A stretch of DNA of 10,402 nt. Origin: Betaproteobacteria bacterium. GTDB taxonomy: Bacteria > Pseudomonadota > Gammaproteobacteria > Burkholderiales > Rhodocyclaceae. The position numbers and the translations under genes are program-made. The DNA lies in contig JAPTVL010000274.1 in the NCBI GenBank assembly GCA_028065725.1, positions 1 through 10,402 on the forward strand, given 5' to 3'. The notes under the pieces were generated by a model. That model had not been told where the DNA came from and did not search any database. It saw only the letters and a list, made by a program, of their open reading frames with translations. Positions 6,699-10,402 of the stretch are shown here, one piece after another (the stretch's first letter is position 1; each line of letters starts with the position of its first letter).

Positions 6699-8911
6699 GC
6701 CGCTTGCTCGGCGACGTTGAACACCCCGTACGCCTGCGCCGATCGCCCCATTTCGTCGAGCAGATCCCGTCGCAATGCGTGCACATCGGCCATCGCCTTC
6801 GCCAGGCGATCTGCCTCCATCATGCGCTCATCAAGACGATAACGTTCGCGCAGTGCGCCCGCGAGCCGCGCACGTACCTGCGCCAGGATTTCGTCGAAGT
6901 GCTGCATGAAGTGCGCTTGGTACTGGTCCCGGATGTTCTGCAGGCATTGCTGCGCCATCAACCGCGCCTCGTCGTCGTGCTTGCGGGTCTGCTCGATCGC
7001 GGAGTATGCGAGGTAGCCGACAGCGACCAGTCCGACGACCGCCGCGCCGATTCCCGTCACCCCCGACGCGGCAGTGCCCGCGGCTCCGGCCGCGGACGTG
7101 CCTGCGGTCCCGGCCCGACGCAACACGTCCGGGACGTCGAGCTCTCCATCGACCGCGACATCGATGGCCAGTACCGCCGCGATCCCGCGCAACACGGTGC
7201 GTCCCAGATCCACGCCCGTACCGAGTTGCTGCAGAGCCTGCTTGACCAACTCCGGCCGCGCGGGCATGGCAGCGGGATCCCAGGTCTTCGAGTCGACCCC
7301 CACCACCTGCGGCACCAGGCTGGCCAGGCGCGCATATTCCAGCGCCAGCGTCGGCAGAAGTTGCACGGCTCGCTCCATTCCTGCCGAGACGCCCTGCGCC
7401 GGCTGGCCCGGTTGGGTGCGGCCCGAAAACATGACCCGCAGGTTGTGCTGGTCTTCCGCGTCGGGGCGTGGCCAGGGCTGCACCTGCCCGTTGCTGAGGT
7501 ATCCCAGGCGCTCGAGCGCAGTGCCTGCGGAGGCGTTTCCGGCCTGCCGTGCTGCTTCGTCGTCCGGCGGTTGTGTGACGCAACCCAGTTTTCTGCGGGT
7601 AAGACCGCCGACGGCCATCGCGTAGTCCTCGAGCACGGGGCCCGGGCTTTGCCATGCCTGCGACAGGTCTGCCTCCAGGCGCATCCAGCTCTCGCTCGAG
7701 GTCCTGAACGTGTCAACAAACCTGTTCTTCAAGCCCTCGTGGTTCCGGACCAGGCGCAACTGCAGTTCCTTCCAGGCCGCGGCATACCGCTTGTCCAGCA
7801 TCCTGCTGACAAGGATTTGGTAGGAACTGCGAAGGTCCGTGCGCTCGCGGTCGAATGCCTTGAGCGTGCGCGCGGCTGCGTCGTTCGCCCCTTCCTTGCC
7901 TTGAGCGTCGGCGGCGCGAATCAACCGAGCCTTGGAGTCGATGCGTGTCAGGATGCTCATGAGGTCCCGGCGCAAAAGGGTCTCGACCCGCATCAGCTGC
8001 GCCTTGCGATCACCCCCGCCGCTGCGCGAGACCTCCTGCACGGCGGCCTCGAAGCGGGGCAACCATTCGGCGACGTAGGCGGGGTCATCCGCGCCGGTGC
8101 ATACGATCAGGCGATCGGCCGCATCGGGGGAGATATTGAAGACCTGTTGTGCACTGGCGCGCAGCGCATCCTGGCGCGCCTGGTCACGTTGCGCGGGTTC
8201 GGTCTTGCTGATCACGACCATGGCTTGGGCACCGCGCAATTCATGGGCCAGCATGTCCTTGACGATGGCCAATGCCTGCTTGTCCGCCATGCGGGTCGCA
8301 TCCGTGACGACCACGCAACCCGCCGCCGCGATCAGGGCCTGCCTCATCAGGCGCTGCCAATCCTTGTTGGCCCGTACCTCCGGTTCGTATCCCGGCAGTA
8401 ACAGCCATCCCTGATGCGGCAGGCGGAACAGGCGCGACGGCACCTTGAGCACCGGCAGCAGGTGCGACGGGAGCGGATTTCTCGCCGCCTGCTGGAACTC
8501 CTCGACGGTCAGTTCCTGATCCTGCAGATGGAAATCGCCATCCTGTCCAGGCGCAAGCAGGCGAACGAAACCCTGCGCGTGGATGCGGCCGACCTCCTCC
8601 AGCACGAGGATCGGGAGACGTTCCCCCTGTCCTTGATTGGGTTGCAGCCACTGCGCGGCCTCGCCGGTCAGGCCGTAGACCGTTTGCAGCAGCGTGGTCT
8701 TTCCGGCTCCCTGCGAGCCGCCGACGGCGATGATCCACTCTCGGGAGAGCACTTCGGCCAGCAACAGGCGACGCATCAAGGCAAGCATCGATTCGTCGAT
8801 GTCATCGAGGTCCAGAACGCTCGCCGCGCCATGAAGCCGACGCAAGGCCGCATTCAGTTCGGGCAAGAGCATTTCCGGGTTGATCATGCCGTACCGCTCG
8901 CCGCTATCCAT
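6695..8911 (-). CDS. Large P-loop GTPase with hydrophobic C-terminal segment (738 aa), first gene of operon
   Basis: G1 is GSQGAGKT (65-72) after the strand WIIAVG. The G3 equivalent is LLPG (171-174) in the strand GWLLLPGYEP, with Leu where Asp is usual. The G4 equivalent is SKTE (235-238) after AMVVI, again non-canonical. Residues ~300-420 are helical and basic. Residues ~604-638 are an Ala/Gly-rich hydrophobic run (IGAAVVGLVAVGYLAYSAI at the end) that could be a membrane paddle or one to two transmembrane segments. The last ~100 residues are helical again (HFMQHFDEILAQVRARL at ~667-683). This nucleotide-binding head, helical stalk, hydrophobic insert and returning helix is the order of bacterial dynamin-like proteins. 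The ATG at 8911 is preferred over an upstream GTG at 8947 because AGGAGG lies just before it. Its stop overlaps the next gene's start. Whether it hydrolyses GTP, or ATP, cannot be read from sequence. Confidence 0.9.
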   Translation of the reverse strand: MDSGERYGMINPEMLLPELNAALRRLHGAASVLDLDDIDESMLALMRRLLLAEVLSREWIIAVGGSQGAGKTTLLQTVYGLTGEAAQWLQPNQGQGERLPILVLEEVGRIHAQGFVRLLAPGQDGDFHLQDQELTVEEFQQAARNPLPSHLLPVLKVPSRLFRLPHQGWLLLPGYEPEVRANKDWQRLMRQALIAAAGCVVVTDATRMADKQALAIVKDMLAHELRGAQAMVVISKTEPAQRDQARQDALRASAQQVFNISPDAADRLIVCTGADDPAYVAEWLPRFEAAVQEVSRSGGGDRKAQLMRVETLLRRDLMSILTRIDSKARLIRAADAQGKEGANDAAARTLKAFDRERTDLRSSYQILVSRMLDKRYAAAWKELQLRLVRNHEGLKNRFVDTFRTSSESWMRLEADLSQAWQSPGPVLEDYAMAVGGLTRRKLGCVTQPPDDEAARQAGNASAGTALERLGYLSNGQVQPWPRPDAEDQHNLRVMFSGRTQPGQPAQGVSAGMERAVQLLPTLALEYARLASLVPQVVGVDSKTWDPAAMPARPELVKQALQQLGTGVDLGRTVLRGIAAVLAIDVAVDGELDVPDVLRRAGTAGTSAAGAAGTAASGVTGIGAAVVGLVAVGYLAYSAIEQTRKHDDEARLMAQQCLQNIRDQYQAHFMQHFDEILAQVRARLAGALRERYRLDERMMEADRLAKAMADVHALRRDLLDEMGRSAQAYGVFNVAEQAA

Positions 8912-9145
8912 ACCCCCTCCTGGTCGTTTCTCGAAACCTGCAGCCACCTCCCCCTCGGGGCACGGTGTCCGGCCCGAGATGAGATGTCGCCGGCGCAGCC
9001 CGCGTGCGCTACCCCATATTCCATGAAACTTGCGTCAGTTTATGACGCCCACCGACAGGACTAGACGCGACGAAAAGTCGGCAAGTTGGACAATCGTGCA
9101 ACAACGGTGTGTTGAGTGTCCAGATAGTACTGGCGTAGCACACCG
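8912..9145. other. Upstream region of the dynamin-like operon
   Basis: There is no gene in this stretch. It presumably holds the operon promoter on the minus strand, but I find no strong -35/-10 pair. On the minus strand CTGACG followed 14 bases later by TATGGG is the nearest thing and is too closely spaced. The 17-bp palindrome at 9032-9048 lies inside it. The AGGAGG at its left edge is the ribosome site of the 738-residue GTPase. Confidence 0.5.
9032..9048. promoter_or_regulatory. Perfect 17-bp palindrome, candidate operator of the operon
   Basis: GCGTCA-gttta-TGACGC is a perfect 6+5+6 inverted repeat 121 bp upstream of the first GTPase start codon, inside the only non-coding stretch before the operon. 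The form suits a dimeric regulator, for example a helix-turn-helix repressor. No regulator gene is present in the window. It is not followed by a T-run, so it is not a typical terminator. Confidence 0.4.
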
Positions 9146-9601
9146 TCAAGTGAACAGTACTGCAGTAGTGGTTCCGAGTTCAACACCTGTGTACCAGGTT
9201 CGGCTATCAATCGCAGATGGCGCTTGATCATGCAGGGTTACGCGGCACCCGATAAACGTAGTGGGTAGGTACCAAGTCCCTGTCGTCAGGATGCCAGTCC
9301 TCATTACGCAAAACCTCCCCCCGAAGCCGACCCAGGCTCCAGCATCGGTGGCTCTGAGTTCGATCCTGCTGGCAATGAACAGATCAGACCGCCAGATTTT
9401 GCCTTCCTGGCGAGCGTCGGCGATCTCATTGCGCGTCAACTGAACCGACATCGCAGAGGAGATGGAACCCTTTACCTCGACGTGGATCTCGGGTGAACCG
9501 CCCTCGCAGCGAGCTGTCGGGGTGCACAACAAGTCGAAGGGCTTGATGGAGCCATGGACGCATGATGACGCGCAAGTGCGGAGCAATCTGACTGAACTAG
9601 G
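9146..9601 (-). pseudogene. Truncated DUF3883 / PD-(D/E)xK-like nuclease domain fragment
   Basis: The open minus-strand frame contains a DUF3883-type domain: PFDLLC, then IHVEVKGSISSAMSVQLTRN, EIADARQEGKIWRSDLFIAS and RIELRATDAGAWVG. The Asp in PFDLL and the Glu and Lys in EVK are spaced as in PD-(D/E)xK nuclease cores. DUF3883 usually ends a much longer protein, often a helicase or restriction-like protein. Here the frame is closed by a TAG at 9602-9604 only ~18 residues before the domain, with no sensible start (TTG at 9586 at best), so the N-terminal part is lost. The last ~30 residues look unlike the family, so the 3' end may be displaced too. It lies between the operon's upstream region and the DUF445 gene on the same strand. 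I read it as a remnant, though expression as a short protein cannot be excluded. Confidence 0.7.
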
Positions 9602-9651
9602 CTATCCCTCGGGGTTTCGAACATCCGCGGGCCTTTTTGACGGATGCGGCC

Positions 9652-10402
9652 TCACCGAATGCTTGAGAGCAAGATCGGGGATGCCCCCGCGACCGCATGG
9701 AGGGCAATCCCTATCAGCCCGCCGACAAGCGTTCCATTCAATCGTATGTATTGCAGGTCTTTGCCAACGGCGAGGTCCAATTCCTGCACCATCGTCTCGT
9801 CGTCCCACAACCGCACCGTTTGCACAATATGGTCGGTCAAGGATCTGCGAAGGTCCCCGACCAGCCTCTGCGCAGCGCCGACGACATGGTCGTTGATGCT
9901 CGACCGCAGGTCGGCGTCGGCGGCCACCTTGGCACCGAGCGCGGCGAGCGCGCCCCGAAGATGTCCGGCGAGTGCGGAGTCCGTGCGGGCGAGATCCTGG
10001 CGCAGCCATTCCTTGACCTCCTGCACCAGGCCATCGACATATCCATGCAGCCTTGGATGATCAATGATTTGCTGTTTGATGTCCTGCACTCGGGCCTGAA
10101 GCATGGGGTCCGTGCGTAGGCGGTCTATGAATTCGTGCGCCTTGCGATCGTAGGACACTCGCACGGGGTGGTCTGGCTGTTTCAGGATCCCCGTCAATTC
10201 GTTCATCAACGCCTGCGCTAGTTTGTCTGCCAAGTAGTCGCCCATGGAGTCCACGGACTTCAGCTTGTCGACGAACGAGATGACGGTCGGCCACTCCTGG
10301 CGCGCATGCTTGACCATCAAATCGGAGACGCGCTTCTTGACCTCGGCCTGACTGAGAAAATCGCCCAGCTTGTCCAGCGCCTCGTCGAGCAGTTGCTGAT
10401 GG
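9652..10402 (-). CDS. DUF445 family (YjiN-like) membrane protein, partial: C-terminal ~250 aa
   Basis: The frame is open to the right window edge, so only the C-terminal ~250 residues are seen; DUF445 proteins are usually about 400 residues. It reads EALDKLGDFLSQAEVKKRV near the edge, then HARQEWPTVISFVDKLKSVD, long amphipathic helices, and the family's C-terminal block LAVGKDLQYIRLNGTLVGGL followed by a hydrophobic helix (IGIALHAVAGASPILL), ending in TGA at 9652-9654. E. coli YjiN is the best-known relative, an inner-membrane protein of unclear function. The N-terminal membrane segments are outside the window. This copy looks intact within the window, in contrast to the plus-strand stub at 3795-3900. 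No strong terminator follows; a 6-bp pair CATCCG/CGGATG at about 9622-9646 is weak. Confidence 0.9.
   Translation of the reverse strand, partial: HQQLLDEALDKLGDFLSQAEVKKRVSDLMVKHARQEWPTVISFVDKLKSVDSMGDYLADKLAQALMNELTGILKQPDHPVRVSYDRKAHEFIDRLRTDPMLQARVQDIKQQIIDHPRLHGYVDGLVQEVKEWLRQDLARTDSALAGHLRGALAALGAKVAADADLRSSINDHVVGAAQRLVGDLRRSLTDHIVQTVRLWDDETMVQELDLAVGKDLQYIRLNGTLVGGLIGIALHAVAGASPILLSSIR

Noticed and set aside
5916..6842. Plus-strand open frame opposite the junction of the two large GTPase genes
   Set aside because: Arg/His-rich translation with no family resemblance; it spans the coupled stop/start of two real genes and is a shadow frame.
6704..8401. Long plus-strand open frame (565 codons) opposite the 738-residue GTPase gene
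   Set aside because: It lies antisense to a gene with a P-loop and operon signals, has low-complexity Arg/His/Gln-rich translation, and arises from high-GC codon bias.
1..10402. CRISPR array, tRNA or rRNA genes
   Set aside because: No regularly spaced direct repeats, no cloverleaf-like sequence and no rRNA-like sequence was recognised on either strand.

Overview
The window reads as a decayed accessory or defense island from a high-GC proteobacterium. A beta- or gammaproteobacterium is likely, judged from the HsdR, IS5-type transposase and DUF445 relatives it carries. No rRNA, tRNA or CRISPR array was seen, so the taxon is an inference. Nearly every gene-like object is on the minus strand.

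Left part (47-3337). The last ~240 residues of a type I restriction HsdR subunit survive as a frameshifted pseudogene. Abutting its broken 5' side is AT-richer DNA with two genes: a 295-residue helical protein of unknown function and a 357-residue Era-like GTPase with a hydrophobic DUF697-like C-terminus. A 3'-truncated IS5-family transposase lies between them. This looks like a GTPase-plus-partner pair that entered, or replaced, a restriction locus.

Middle junction (3338-3922). There is no intact gene here. It holds an AT-rich upstream region for the GTPase, a 36-bp imperfect inverted repeat with 86 bp between its arms (MITE- or IS-remnant-like), and the plus-strand C-terminal stub of a DUF445 membrane protein with a 1-nt frameshift. 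A perfect GC palindrome separates the stub from the next, convergent gene.

Central module (3923-8911, minus). This is a compact three-gene operon of about 65% GC. It encodes a 738-residue P-loop GTPase with a hydrophobic C-terminal segment, a 659-residue P-loop GTPase overlapping it by 4 nt, and a 247-residue coiled-coil protein with a single C-terminal membrane anchor. Neither GTPase keeps a canonical G4 motif, and the first also lacks the G3 aspartate. The architecture suggests a paired bacterial dynamin-like membrane system. It is broadly comparable to LeoA/LeoBC (Eleos) or Campylobacter paired DLPs, but I could not match it to a named system. It is the best candidate for an undescribed system in this window.

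Right part (8912-10402). The upstream region of the operon carries a 17-bp perfect palindrome, a possible operator. Beyond it lie an N-terminally truncated DUF3883/PD-(D/E)xK-like nuclease fragment and the C-terminal two-thirds or so of a DUF445 protein that runs off the window edge. Two modules with three unusual GTPases among restriction and nuclease remnants suggest, but do not prove, a role in phage defense through membrane remodelling or surveillance.
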